Shown piece by piece: positions 51,300 through 61,007 of a stretch of DNA of 64,000 bases (its first letter is position 1; each line of letters begins with the position of its first letter). This DNA is from Opitutaceae bacterium (GTDB lineage Bacteria; Verrucomicrobiota; Verrucomicrobiia; Opitutales; Opitutaceae). Under the pieces are notes generated by a model. That model was not told the origin of the DNA. It saw nothing but the letters and a program-made list of their open reading frames with translations, and made no database searches. Position numbers and translations under genes: made by a program. Location of the stretch: the NCBI GenBank assembly GCA_027485815.1, contig JAIXQE010000176.1:1-64000 (forward strand), written 5' to 3'.

Positions 51300-52397
51300 T
51301 CAGCGGCCGGGGCCGTCTGCGGGTTCCGTGCCGCCACCGCTGCGGGTGAACTCGATCTCCCAGCGCGAGATTCCCTTCAGGTAGAAGCGGGCGAACTTGC
51401 CCGCCTCGGTGTCGGTGCCGCGCGCGCCGTACCCGAGCACCTGCGGGTAGAAATCCGTCCAACTGGGGATATCCTCGGTCGCGAGCAGCACCTTCGGCTG
51501 CTTCCACGCCTCCGGCCGGCTCAGGTCGCGGGAGTAGGAGATGTAGACCCCGTGCTGGGACCAGCCGGGTTCGCCCTGCGCGTGATTAAGGAGCATCACG
51601 AACGCGTTGAGGTAGGTGTTCCAATGGACGGCTGGGCCCCAGAAGCAGTCCGGGTCGCGGTTCACCCAGCCGCGGCGGGCCGGGAAGATCGGCGTGACGC
51701 GTCCGCCGATCCCGGGCTCGGTCCATTCCCCAGCGTGGTACTTGAAGACCTTGCCCTCCGGATTGAAGCGGTCCGCGTACGCCATCCGCGCCACGCAGAC
51801 GCCGTGGGTCTCCTCCGGGCCCGCGTAATTGGTGAAAAAAAAGTAGAAGTGGCTCCGCTCCGGATCGAGCACGACGGAGAAGTCCCCGTGACCCCCGATG
51901 AAAAAGCCATTCGCGGCCAAGGGGTCCGGCGGATCCCCCGCGTCGAGGATCAGGCCGAGATCATGCACGCTGCGGCCCTGATCAACCGACAGGAGGGCTC
52001 CGATCTTGGGTGCGGTGAGCGTGGAACCCTCGATCATCCCGGCCGGCTCGTGGTGGTACCAGCCGAGCAGAATGCCGTCGGGATCCATCCACGCCCCCTC
52101 CACCCAGATCGGATGATGGCGCATGCCGGTCGTATCGACGTCGATGGTCGTCGCCGGGTAAAATTGGCTCCCACTGCGGCTCAGCTTCAGCGGCCAGCCG
52201 ATCGACGTGAAGAGGTGCAACTGACCGTCCCACCAGAAAGCCGGACTGTTGCCATCCGCCTGCGCCGGCAGCTTCACGTCGTCTACCCAGTGTAATTTGG
52301 CCTCCTGGCCGGCCAGCGGCGTCGCGATCGCGAGCGCCAAACCCAGCCCGTAGGGGGCGCAAAGGCGGGAGAGGGAGATGACAGGGCGGTCAGGCAC
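51300..52397 (-). CDS. Secreted protein, possible GH43-like beta-propeller (365 aa)
   Basis: A signal peptide (YGLGLALAIATPLAGQEA) is followed by repeated blocks typical of five-bladed propellers of the GH43/GH32/GH62 clans: NSPAFWWDGQLHLFTS, GDFSVVLDPERSHFYFFFTN, RDPDCFWGPAVHWNTYLNAF and VYISYSRDLSRPEAW. A carbohydrate-active or carbohydrate-binding role is plausible. The catalytic acid triad cannot be fixed by eye. The only start that keeps the signal is GTG at 52397. It is divergent from a large TonB receptor, reminiscent of a small polysaccharide-use locus. Confidence 0.6.
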   Translation of the reverse strand: MPDRPVISLSRLCAPYGLGLALAIATPLAGQEAKLHWVDDVKLPAQADGNSPAFWWDGQLHLFTSIGWPLKLSRSGSQFYPATTIDVDTTGMRHHPIWVEGAWMDPDGILLGWYHHEPAGMIEGSTLTAPKIGALLSVDQGRSVHDLGLILDAGDPPDPLAANGFFIGGHGDFSVVLDPERSHFYFFFTNYAGPEETHGVCVARMAYADRFNPEGKVFKYHAGEWTEPGIGGRVTPIFPARRGWVNRDPDCFWGPAVHWNTYLNAFVMLLNHAQGEPGWSQHGVYISYSRDLSRPEAWKQPKVLLATEDIPSWTDFYPQVLGYGARGTDTEAGKFARFYLKGISRWEIEFTRSGGGTEPADGPGR

Positions 52398-52583
52398 GCG
52401 TCGCTGTCAGAAATGTCAGGATTCGGGCTGTCGCAAATTAATTTTCTTAAATCTGCCATCCAATGTCGTCCAGGGAACTCAGGCCGGCAGTTTGCGTCTC
52501 CCGCGTGCCCGCGGCGGGCGGGAATGCGGGCCCGGGATGAGGCTTTTCTCCCCGCGCGACGCCGCCCAACCTGCGTCACCCCG

Positions 52584-55559
52584 ATGAAGCCCCCCGTCGC
52601 CCTCCGGCTGTTGGCCGCCCTTTGCCTGCTTCCCCTGTTCTCCGCGGCCGCGCCCGCGCCGGTCGGGAGCATTTCCGGCCGCGTCTTCCACCCCGCGCGG
52701 GGCGAGTACATCGCCAGCGCTGAGGTGCGCGTGGAGGGCGCCGACCTTCTGGCGGTCACGGAGCAGGACGGCTCCTACCGGCTCTCCGCCGTCCCCGCCG
52801 GCTCGCGCACGCTGGTGGTGTCCTACACCGGGCTCCCGCCGGCCCGCGCCACCGTCGAGGTCCCGGCGGGCGGCGTGGTCACGCGCGACTTCGAACTGGT
52901 GCCCGCTGGCGCCGCCGCGGGGAGCGTGCAGCGGATGGACGCCCTGGTCGTGCGTTCGGAACGCGAGGGCAACGCCAAGGCCATCATGGAGCAGCGCCGC
53001 TCGATGAACCTCACCAACAGCCTCTCCTCGGATTTCTTCGGGGACGTCGCCGAGGGCAGCGTGGGCGAGTTCCTCAAGAATGTCCCCGGGGTCGACGTTG
53101 ACTACGTGGGGCCGGACGCCCGCGGGCCCCGCCTCCGGGGCCTCGATCCGCAGTACGTGGGCGTCAGCGTCGACGGGATGCGGATGGCGAGCGCCGACGG
53201 CTCCCAAGGCACGGGCGGCGGCGCGCGCTCCTTCAGCTTCGACCAGGTCTCGGTGAACAGCGTCGACCGGATCGAGATCAACTACACCACGAGCGCGGAC
53301 CAGGATGCGGACGCCCCGGCGGGCACGATCAACCTGAAGACCAAGCGCGCGTTTGAGCGCCGCGGTCGCCGGATCGCGTGGCAGGTGCACCTGATGGCCA
53401 ACGGCGACCACTTCACGCCCGCCCGCGACTACGGCCCCGGCGACACCCGCACGCACAAGTTCCGCCCGGGCGGGATCCTCGAGTATTCGGACGTCCTCCT
53501 CGGCGGCCGCCTCGGCTTCGTCCTCAACGTCAGCGAATCCAGCCAGTACGTGGTCCAGAGCCGCGTCGACCACACCTACAGCGCCGCCGCCACCGCCGCT
53601 GATCCCCGCCCGCGGGTCATCACCGGGCTCACCTTCACCAGCAACCCGCGCTTCACCGAGCGCTTCACCCCCTCGCTCACCCTCGACCTGAAGGCCGCCC
53701 CGGGCCTCGTCCTGTCGCTCAGCGCGATGTACAACCACTTCGACGCGTACATCGACGCCCGCGTCCTCACCTTCACCACGGCGGGGCGCGCGGTCGTGAC
53801 GGGCGATGGCCTGAATCATTTCAGCGTGATCAATGGCGGCGCGACGCTGGGCCTGAGCACGAACCACGCGCACAAGTTCGCCCGCACCCGCACGGTGACG
53901 CCGCGGTTCGAGCTCCGGCGCGGCCCGTGGCTGGTGGACGGCAGCCTGCACTACAGCATCTCGACGAACCAGTACGTGGCCCTGCCCCGGGTCGGTCCGC
54001 AGACCCTGCCGGTCGCCAACCTCACCGGCCTCTCGCTCGACCTCCGCCGCTCCTCGGTCCGCGACATCGACTGGCAGGTGACGCAGACGGGCGGGCGCGA
54101 CTTCGCGGATCCCGCGAACTTCATCAATCCCCGGATCGGCGACGACATGCGCTTCGCGGAAGGGGAGATCCAGCAGGCGAACCTCAATGCCCGCTGGACC
54201 CCGGCGGGTTCGCTCCCGGCCTGGTTCAAGGTGGGGCTGAAGGCGACCGAGCAGTACCACCGTTTCCGCAACCCCAACTCCTTCCTCACCTGGCGCTACG
54301 ACGGCCCGGGCGGCGGCCCGACCGGCAGCTTCGCGCCCTTGGCGTATCCGCAGAACGCGTGGCAGCTCGAGAACGGCGTCCGCATCCAGTCGCTTTCGGG
54401 CGGCGTCCCCGTGTTCGCGGATCGCATGGAGCTGGGCCGTCGCTTCCGCGAATCGCCCGAGCAGTTCACGCCGCTCGCGACCCCGGCGAACTTCTACACC
54501 GCCTACATCGACACGCCCAGCTACGTGAAGGAGTCCCTGCGCGCCGCCTACGCGCTCGCCCACGCGCGGATCCGCGGGCTCCAGCTGCAGGCCGGCCTGC
54601 GCGGCGAGGACACCGGCTTCGCCAGCCGCGAATTCGACGCCCGCACCGCCGCCGAGGTGCGCGCCGCCGGCTTCACCGTCACCCCCGCCAACGGCCGCGC
54701 GACGACCGTCCCCGGCCTCACGTATCAGTACATGAGCCGGCCGAAGGTCACGCGCCGCAGCGGTTACACGAACCTCTTCCCCTCGGCCTCCGCCAAGTAC
54801 TCCTTCACCGAGAACCTGCAGGCCCACCTCGGCTACAGTGCGACCATCTCACGCCCGGCGATCGGCAACCTCGGCGGCGTCTGGGTGTTCAACGAGACCA
54901 ACGAGACCGTCAGCGTCCCCAATCCCGACCTCCGCCCGGAACGGTCCCGCAACCTCTCCGGCCGCCTCGCCACCTATTTCGAGCCGGTCGGCAGCGCCGC
55001 CCTGACCCTGTTCCAGAACGACATCACCGACAGCGTGACGACGGCCGAATTCCCCGCTTCCGCCTTCGGCTACGAGGACGATCCCGCCTACGGCTCCTAC
55101 CGGTTCCTCTCGGTGGGCAACCGCCCGGGGAAGACGCGGGTGCGGGGGATGACGTGGGAGTACAGCCAGGCGCTGTCGTTTCTGCCCGGAGCGTGGGCCG
55201 GCCTGAACGTGGCCGCCAACTACACCCGCACCTACGCGTCCGTCACCCGCGCCGCGATGGTGCCGCATATGGCCGGGACGACGCTGAGCTACCGCTGGCG
55301 GCGGCTCGCGTTCGGCGCCAGCGCCAAGTGGACCGACCACACGCCGATGACGTCCGCGGGCACCATCACCTATCGCAAGCAGCGCACGATGATCGACCTC
55401 AACGGCAGCTGGCAGGCCGGCGCGCGGCTGGGCCTGTTCTTCCAGGTCCGGAACCTGTTCAACGTCCCGGAATACCGCTACCAAGTGGACCCCTCCTACG
55501 TGCTCTCGAACATGGTGGTCGGGACGTTTTATACCTTCGGGGTGAAGGGGACGTTTTGA
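52584..55559 (+). CDS. Large TonB-dependent receptor with N-terminal carboxypeptidase-regulatory-like domain (991 aa)
   Basis: A signal peptide (MKPPVALRLLAALCLLPLFS) leads into a domain of about 80 residues (GSISGRVFHPARGEYIASAE, DGSYRLSAVPAGSRTLVVSY) of the CarboxypepD-regulatory type found in SusC-like and other nutrient receptors. The plug (FLKNVPGVDVDYVGPDARGP, VSVDGMRMASADG, then DRIEINYTTSADQDADAPAG) and a long barrel follow. The end FYTFGVKGTF is a normal barrel terminus. The D-A-D-A-P-A-G plug segment is common in TonB receptors for oligosaccharides. The divergent propeller protein gene may share regulation. Upstream, TGTCAGAAA and TGTCAGGAT form a 9-base-spaced direct repeat at about 52407. 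Confidence 0.88.
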   Translation: MKPPVALRLLAALCLLPLFSAAAPAPVGSISGRVFHPARGEYIASAEVRVEGADLLAVTEQDGSYRLSAVPAGSRTLVVSYTGLPPARATVEVPAGGVVTRDFELVPAGAAAGSVQRMDALVVRSEREGNAKAIMEQRRSMNLTNSLSSDFFGDVAEGSVGEFLKNVPGVDVDYVGPDARGPRLRGLDPQYVGVSVDGMRMASADGSQGTGGGARSFSFDQVSVNSVDRIEINYTTSADQDADAPAGTINLKTKRAFERRGRRIAWQVHLMANGDHFTPARDYGPGDTRTHKFRPGGILEYSDVLLGGRLGFVLNVSESSQYVVQSRVDHTYSAAATAADPRPRVITGLTFTSNPRFTERFTPSLTLDLKAAPGLVLSLSAMYNHFDAYIDARVLTFTTAGRAVVTGDGLNHFSVINGGATLGLSTNHAHKFARTRTVTPRFELRRGPWLVDGSLHYSISTNQYVALPRVGPQTLPVANLTGLSLDLRRSSVRDIDWQVTQTGGRDFADPANFINPRIGDDMRFAEGEIQQANLNARWTPAGSLPAWFKVGLKATEQYHRFRNPNSFLTWRYDGPGGGPTGSFAPLAYPQNAWQLENGVRIQSLSGGVPVFADRMELGRRFRESPEQFTPLATPANFYTAYIDTPSYVKESLRAAYALAHARIRGLQLQAGLRGEDTGFASREFDARTAAEVRAAGFTVTPANGRATTVPGLTYQYMSRPKVTRRSGYTNLFPSASAKYSFTENLQAHLGYSATISRPAIGNLGGVWVFNETNETVSVPNPDLRPERSRNLSGRLATYFEPVGSAALTLFQNDITDSVTTAEFPASAFGYEDDPAYGSYRFLSVGNRPGKTRVRGMTWEYSQALSFLPGAWAGLNVAANYTRTYASVTRAAMVPHMAGTTLSYRWRRLAFGASAKWTDHTPMTSAGTITYRKQRTMIDLNGSWQAGARLGLFFQVRNLFNVPEYRYQVDPSYVLSNMVVGTFYTFGVKGTF

Positions 55560-55562
55560 GGA

Positions 55563-55597
55563 AGTAGCGAGTGGTGAGTAGTGAGTAGCGGGAAGTG
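55563..55597. repeat. Degenerate heptads after the large TonB receptor
   Basis: Five successive 7-base units occur directly after the receptor stop codon: AGTAGCG, AGTGGTG, AGTAGTG, AGTAGCG and GGAAGTG. They differ in sequence from the ACGGTGG family but share the period of seven. They lie between convergent genes. Confidence 0.7.
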
Positions 55598-55644
55598 GGG
55601 GTGTGATCAGGACAAGGTGCCAGCGTCGTACCGCCCCAGCCCCG

Positions 55645-57099
55645 TCAGGCAAACAGCTCCCGCACGGGGCGGCCCTTGCCGTCTTCCGTCACGTAGAACG
55701 GCCGGCCCTCGATGCTGAACTCGGTCTGCGGGCTGATGCCCATCGCCGCCATGATGGTCGCGTGCAGGTCCCGCACGGTCACCGGGTCCTTGATCGCCAA
55801 CAGCGGCCGCTCGTCGGCCGTCCGACCGTGGACGTACCCGCGCTTGGTGCCCCCACCAAAGAAGACCACACTGGTGCCACCGGTGAAGTGCCGGTGGAGG
55901 CCGTAGTGCGCCATCTCCCCCAAGGTATCGACCTTGAAGGTCGCCTGGTCGTTGGCGGTGGATCCCGGGCGGCCCTCCATCATCGCATCGCGGCTGAACT
56001 CGCTCGCCACGATGACGAGGGTCCGCTCCAGCAGCCCGCGCGCCTCCAGATCCCGCACGAGGGTCGCGATGGGCCGGTCGATCTCCCGGTGCAGGCGCGC
56101 GACGGTCTCGTGGCCGTCCTTATGGGTGTCCCAATGGAGGAAGGGCACGTACTCGGTGGTCACCTCAACGAAGCGCGCCCCGGCCTCGACGAGCCGGCGG
56201 GCGAGCAGGCAGCCACGTCCGAACCGGCCGGTGTCGTACTGGGCCTGCACCTCCGGGGACTCCCGGGTCAGGTCGAACGCCTCCCGCTCCTTGCTGCTGA
56301 GCAGGCGGTAGGCGTTGTCCATGCTGCGCAAAAGGGACTGCCGCTGGTAATCGCTCATCCGGTCGCGGTCGGGATTGGCGTCCACGAGCTGGCGGAACAG
56401 GCGGTCGCGGTTGGCGAAGCGCCCGGCGTCCATCCCCGGCGGCGGGCGCACGGAGACGGCGGCCTCCTCGGGAAACGGGAGGTTCAAGGGGCCGAACTCG
56501 GCGCCGAAGAATCCCGCGGTGGTGAAGGCCTTCAGCTCCTCGCTCTCGCCGACGCCCTCGAGCCGCTGGCCGATGTTGATGAAGGCGGGCATCACCGGGT
56601 TGCGCGGGCCGAGCACCTTGGCCATCCAGGCGCCGAGGTGAGGGCAGGCGACGGTCTGGGGCGGCACGTAGCCGGTGTGCCAATGGTATTGATGCCGCGA
56701 GTGCAGGATGCTGCCCAGATCCGGCTGCACGGCGCTGCGGAGGAGGGTGGCGCGGTCCATCACCTGCGCGATCTGCTCCAATCCCTGGCAGATCTTCAGT
56801 CCATCCACCGCGGTGTCGATCGCCGGGAAGGTGCTGAGCATCCGCGCGACCTCGAGGCCCTTTTCGAACGGCAGGTAACGCTTGGGATCAAAGGTGTCCG
56901 GCGCGGCCATCCCGCCGGCCATCCAGAGCAGGATGCAGGCGTCCGCCTTTGCCGGCGGGTGCGCCACCGGGGCGCTGTTCGCCCGGACGGCCTGCGGCAC
57001 CCCGGTGGACCACGCGGCCGCGCTGGCGGCGGCCAGCTGCTTGAGGAAATCGCGGCGGACGATCGCGGGCGGGGCCTGGGGATCGAGCAAGGGATACAT
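55645..57099 (-). CDS. DUF1501 sulfatase-like exported protein, second copy (484 aa)
   Basis: A Tat motif (VRRDFLKQLAAASAAAW) is followed by DUF1501 blocks: ACILLWMAGGMAAPDTFDPK, FVEVTTEYVPFLHWDTHKDG, LVIVASEFSRDAMMEG, YGLHRHFTGGTSVVFFGGG and RDLHATIMAAMGISPQTEF. It differs substantially from the copy at 23.5 kb, so it is not a recent duplicate. It lies 20 bases downstream of the PSCyt/DUF1553 gene on the same strand. The ATG at 57099 gives a short leader before the Tat motif; 21 extra in-frame codons upstream overlap the neighbour and are unlikely. Confidence 0.91.
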   Translation of the reverse strand: MYPLLDPQAPPAIVRRDFLKQLAAASAAAWSTGVPQAVRANSAPVAHPPAKADACILLWMAGGMAAPDTFDPKRYLPFEKGLEVARMLSTFPAIDTAVDGLKICQGLEQIAQVMDRATLLRSAVQPDLGSILHSRHQYHWHTGYVPPQTVACPHLGAWMAKVLGPRNPVMPAFINIGQRLEGVGESEELKAFTTAGFFGAEFGPLNLPFPEEAAVSVRPPPGMDAGRFANRDRLFRQLVDANPDRDRMSDYQRQSLLRSMDNAYRLLSSKEREAFDLTRESPEVQAQYDTGRFGRGCLLARRLVEAGARFVEVTTEYVPFLHWDTHKDGHETVARLHREIDRPIATLVRDLEARGLLERTLVIVASEFSRDAMMEGRPGSTANDQATFKVDTLGEMAHYGLHRHFTGGTSVVFFGGGTKRGYVHGRTADERPLLAIKDPVTVRDLHATIMAAMGISPQTEFSIEGRPFYVTEDGKGRPVRELFA

Positions 57100-57119
57100 C
57101 GGGGAAACGAAGGACAGAC

Positions 57120-59531
57120 TTAATGAACGTAAACGAACTCGGGCTGCATCAGGAGGGCCCACAGCAGGTCCGCGATGGCGGGCGCGGTCGGCTGCGGCCC
57201 GAGGAGTTCCGCCGCGGCGCGTCGTTCGCTGGGCTCCGGCGGGCGAGCCAAGGTGCGCGTGTACAGGTGGTTGATGAGGGCGGCGGGATCGGGCCAGGGC
57301 TGGGCGGCGAGCCGGGCGGCCCCCTGCTCCAGCGCGCGGGTGAGCGTCTGGCCGTTGGCAAGATCGAGGGCCTCGAGGGTGGTCAATTCCTCGGGCCGCA
57401 TGGAGACGATCTGATCGCGGTTGGGCCGGCCGAGGGGGCGCATCAGGAAGTCACTCTTCACGAGCGAGGCGCGGACCATCCGGCCGGCGGGGCCGCGGCC
57501 CTGGGCCAGCAGGGGCGGCCCCTGGCGCGCCAGGGCTTCGGCCCGCGCGGGCGAGGCCGCGACTACGGAAGCGGGCTGGACGTTCTTCGGCAAGGCCCCG
57601 AGCCGGCCTTCCCGGCCCGCGTTGCCGCCAGGGCTGAATTGCCACGCCGCATCGCTGTGGAGCGTGGCCACCGTGCCGTCGGCGAGGCGGACCTCGGCCT
57701 GGAAATAAACCCCGGCCCCGGGGCCCGGGCCGGCGTGCCGGGCGATCACCACGACCTGATTGCTGCCGGCCTTCAGCTTGTCGTGCAGCGGGACCGCGGC
57801 GACGTGCTCCCCGCGGTCGCTACCGGTGATTCTCCGGCCGTTCAGATAGAGGGTGAAGCCGTCCCCGCCCGTCACGATCGCGGCGCCGCTGACGGGTTCC
57901 GCAGCGAGTTTCCAGTCGGTGCGCAGGAGGCCGTTCTCGCCGTCGGGCTTCGCCTGGGCGGAGGGAGCCGGCGGGCCCCAGATCCATTGGCCGGTGAGGG
58001 GGAGGCTGGCGGCGGCCGCGGCGTCGGGCAGGCGGCGAAACACCGGGGCGTCCATCTTCTGCGGGGCGGTGCCGGTGAGCTGCCAGACGGCGTCCACAAA
58101 CTGTTCCGCGGTGAGGCGCTTGGCGCGGGGGCCCGCGAAGACCGGCGCGTTCGCGTCCCCGCGGAGGACCTCGCTGCGCGCCTGGTAGATCTGCGAGGTG
58201 GCGAGGTGGGCGAGGGTCCGCTTCACGTCGTAGCCCGTCTGCTGGAAGTGGTTGGCGAGGGCGTCGAGCAGGTCGGCGCTCCATGGCTCGCTCTGCATCG
58301 CGTCGAGCGGATGGACGATCCCGCGCCCCATCAGGCGGTGCCAGAGGCGGTTGACGAGGGTGCGCGGGAAGCGGCCGTTCTCCGGATGAGTCATCAGGGC
58401 GGCGAGCTGGCGGAGGCGCTCGGCGCGCGGGGCCTCCGGGTCGACGTTGCCCAGTTCCGGGAAGAGCCAGGCCGGCCGGGCGGTGCGGCCCAGCGGCTGG
58501 TCGCAGCGATTCACCTCGAGCGGCTTTTCCGCGTAGATGGCGGCCAGGCCGTAGGCCTCATCGAGCTTCCAGCGGTCGACGAAGCTGTCGTGGCAGGAGG
58601 CGCACTTCAGGTTGAGGCCGAGGAACGACTGCCCGACGCTCTGGGCGAACTGGATCTCGACCGTCTGGCCGGCGCTGACTTCGCCGCGCCACTTGATCCC
58701 GTCGCTGAAGCCGCGGCTCTCGTCGCCCGGCGGGGCGATCAGTTCGCGGGCGAACTGGTCGAAGGGCTTGTTGGTCAGGAGCGCCTCGTGCAGCCACTGG
58801 CTGATTTGCCGGCGGCCGCCCGTGATGAACCCGGTGCCGCCATAGTCGTTCCGGAGCAGGTCATTCCAGAAGGTGAGCCAGTGCTCGGCGTAGTCCGTGT
58901 CGCGCGCGAGCAGGGCGTGCACGAGGCGCGTGCGTTTGTCGGGGGCGGGATCCTGCACGAAGGCCGCGACCTCCTCGGGGCTGGGCAGCAGGCCGATCAG
59001 GTCGAGGTGGGCGCGACGGAGAAAGGTGGCGTCGCTCGCGGGCGGGGGCCGCGGCAGGTTATGCTTCGCCAGGTAGGCATCGACGAGGCGGTCGACCGGA
59101 TGGTCGCGGCCGGCGACGGGCGGCGGCAGGGGCACGGCGCGGGGCTTCAGCGGCGGCTCGTAGGCCGGGGCCTGGAAGGCGAAGCCGGGTTCCCACGGCA
59201 GGCCTTCGGCGATCCATTGCCGGAGCAGCGAGACTTCCGCCGCGGACAGGCCATCGCCCTTGGGGGGCATCCGCTCGTCGCGATCCGTGCTGGCGACCAG
59301 CTGGAGCAGGAGGCTCTGCTCCGGTTTCCCGGGGGCGACGACGGGGCCGTTTTCGCTGCCGTGGAGGAGGGCGGAGCGGTCGTTCAGCGAGAAGCCGCCC
59401 TTGAGTTTATCCCCGGTGTGGCACTCGCCGCAGTGCTTGCGGAGGAGGGGCACGATCTGGTGGTTGAAGTCGACCGCGGCGGAAAGCGGAGCGACCCAAC
59501 CGAGGAGAAGGAGACGAAGGGAAAGCTTCAC
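57120..59531 (-). CDS. PSCyt/DUF1549/DUF1553 protein, second copy (803 aa)
   Basis: A signal peptide (VKLSLRLLLLGWVAPLSAA, GTG start) precedes a heme-binding PSCyt1 domain with CGECHTGDKLKGG and ERMPPKGDGLSAAE. DUF1549 follows (FLRRAHLDLIGLLPSPEEV, LKCASCHDSFVDRWKL). DUF1553 (NRLWHRLMGRGIVHPLDAMQ) comes next, then a lectin-like insertion around residues 520-650 (DGFTLYLNGRRITGSDRGEH) and a final helical part. No other start keeps the signal peptide, so GTG at 59531 is favoured. It is the upstream partner of the DUF1501 gene. The inserted beta-sandwich suggests binding to a polymer. Confidence 0.88.
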   Translation of the reverse strand: MKLSLRLLLLGWVAPLSAAVDFNHQIVPLLRKHCGECHTGDKLKGGFSLNDRSALLHGSENGPVVAPGKPEQSLLLQLVASTDRDERMPPKGDGLSAAEVSLLRQWIAEGLPWEPGFAFQAPAYEPPLKPRAVPLPPPVAGRDHPVDRLVDAYLAKHNLPRPPPASDATFLRRAHLDLIGLLPSPEEVAAFVQDPAPDKRTRLVHALLARDTDYAEHWLTFWNDLLRNDYGGTGFITGGRRQISQWLHEALLTNKPFDQFARELIAPPGDESRGFSDGIKWRGEVSAGQTVEIQFAQSVGQSFLGLNLKCASCHDSFVDRWKLDEAYGLAAIYAEKPLEVNRCDQPLGRTARPAWLFPELGNVDPEAPRAERLRQLAALMTHPENGRFPRTLVNRLWHRLMGRGIVHPLDAMQSEPWSADLLDALANHFQQTGYDVKRTLAHLATSQIYQARSEVLRGDANAPVFAGPRAKRLTAEQFVDAVWQLTGTAPQKMDAPVFRRLPDAAAAASLPLTGQWIWGPPAPSAQAKPDGENGLLRTDWKLAAEPVSGAAIVTGGDGFTLYLNGRRITGSDRGEHVAAVPLHDKLKAGSNQVVVIARHAGPGPGAGVYFQAEVRLADGTVATLHSDAAWQFSPGGNAGREGRLGALPKNVQPASVVAASPARAEALARQGPPLLAQGRGPAGRMVRASLVKSDFLMRPLGRPNRDQIVSMRPEELTTLEALDLANGQTLTRALEQGAARLAAQPWPDPAALINHLYTRTLARPPEPSERRAAAELLGPQPTAPAIADLLWALLMQPEFVYVH

Positions 59532-59668
59532 GGGAGACGTCGGCAGGGGAGCGCGGAGTGCAGGGAACTTCCTGAGCGAGGCCGGCGGGCAGGGCAATCG
59601 CGGCGAAGCGGAAGTGGAAGGGAGCGCGTAACTTTCCGGCGGCGCTCCCGGAGGTGGCGCGGAGGGGC

Positions 59669-60901
59669 TTATGGCCGCTCTTGGTATTCGGAGCTGAGAG
59701 TCAGGTCGCCGTGGCGGGCGTTGAGGAACCACGCAGTGGTGCCGGCGGGCAGCGGGGCGGTGGCGGTCCAGGTCGCGCCGTTCCGCGCCAGCGTCGCGGG
59801 GGTCTCCTGCCAGGTGCGCCGGCCGGTGAAGCCGCGGTCGGTGGTGCTCACGAGCACCGCCCGCTCGAGGGGATGAGCGGAGCGGAACTCCACGCTCGCC
59901 CGTCCACCCTCCTCCCGGGCCGCGACCTGGCCGCCCCACGGCCGGCCGGCGCGGACGACGGATTCGGCGAACGCGTACCCATCGGGCGCGTTCCAGCCGG
60001 GCGGATGGCCGTGGCGCAGGCCCGGGATCAGGCTGATCATCCGCGGCCCGGGCGCCGCCCGGTAAGACGCGGCGTGGCAATCGAGCGGGAAATGGGTGTC
60101 GCCGGGCCACGACAGCCACAGCACCGGCAGCTTGGCGCGGTCCAGCCGCACCATCGGATCCCACGCCTCGCGGTAAAGCCGCAGGCCCCCGAGCGCGGCC
60201 CCCCACTGGTTGTCCGCATCATGCAGGTGGCCGCAGCCGTAGATCGGGATCGCGAAGGCGAACCGCGGGTCGATCCCGATCACAGTCGCGGTGATGACGC
60301 CACCCCACGAGATGCCCGAGACGCCGATCCGCGCCGGATCCACCCCCGGCTGTGCGCCGAGCAGCGTCCGGGCCCGGATCGTGGCGCCGACCGCGTGGTA
60401 CATGAATTGGTCCTCGAGGGGCTCCGCGGCGTCGCCGTAGATGCCGCTGCGCGCCGGCCCGCCCTGCGGGTGACGACGCCACGCCGAGGCCCCCTTGGGC
60501 GCGTCCGGGACCCGCTCGTCCGTCTGCCCCTCGACCGCGATGGAGAGGGCCGCGAAGCCCCGTTCGTTCCACTTGGCGACCCATTCGCGGAATGCGGTGC
60601 CGCCGCCCCCGTGGACCAGCACCACGCCGGGCACCGGCCGGGGAGCATTCTCCGGTACGCCCAGCCAGGCGTAGACCCGCGTCTCGCGCCCGCGCCACGG
60701 CAGGCCGGCGAAGGTGATGGCCCGGCGCGGTCCGTCCACCGGTGCGCCCTCCACCGGCGCCATCGCCGGGGGGACGGCCAGGTCCGCCAGCGCGAGGATG
60801 CGGGGGCGGGCTTCCGCCGGCTCAACCGCCGCGGGCGCGGGCCGCAGCAGGCAGGCGAACACGAGCAGGCCAAGGGTGGAGGAACGGAGCGCGGGCGACA
60901 T
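59669..60901 (-). CDS. Secreted acetyl-xylan-esterase-like alpha/beta hydrolase (410 aa)
   Basis: A signal peptide (STLGLLVFACLLRPAPAA) is followed by an alpha/beta-hydrolase fold: VPGVVLVHGGGGTAFREWVA (oxyanion loop), RIGVSGISWGGVITA (nucleophile serine), VLWLSWPGDTHFPLD (acid) and PGLRHGHPPGW (histidine). The arrangement fits the dienelactone-hydrolase/carbohydrate-esterase 7 or 15 relatives common in polysaccharide-degrading bacteria. A C-terminal beta domain follows. It lies 137 bases upstream of the PSCyt/DUF1553-DUF1501 pair on the same strand, which suggests joint action on an acylated polymer. Confidence 0.8.
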   Translation of the reverse strand: MSPALRSSTLGLLVFACLLRPAPAAVEPAEARPRILALADLAVPPAMAPVEGAPVDGPRRAITFAGLPWRGRETRVYAWLGVPENAPRPVPGVVLVHGGGGTAFREWVAKWNERGFAALSIAVEGQTDERVPDAPKGASAWRRHPQGGPARSGIYGDAAEPLEDQFMYHAVGATIRARTLLGAQPGVDPARIGVSGISWGGVITATVIGIDPRFAFAIPIYGCGHLHDADNQWGAALGGLRLYREAWDPMVRLDRAKLPVLWLSWPGDTHFPLDCHAASYRAAPGPRMISLIPGLRHGHPPGWNAPDGYAFAESVVRAGRPWGGQVAAREEGGRASVEFRSAHPLERAVLVSTTDRGFTGRRTWQETPATLARNGATWTATAPLPAGTTAWFLNARHGDLTLSSEYQERP

Positions 60902-61007
60902 CGGGGTACGCCGATCCTTCACCTGAGGTCGCCCGGGCGGCCAGTTCGGAATCGGCTTTGCGCCGGTTGACCCGGGCCCGGTCGGCCGCTTGGGTCGCGG
61001 CGCCCCG

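Noticed and set aside
60990-61007. GTG start six codons upstream of the AbgT gene
   Set aside because: The ATG at 61008 gives the usual N-terminus and the added residues have no support; left as a minor alternative only.
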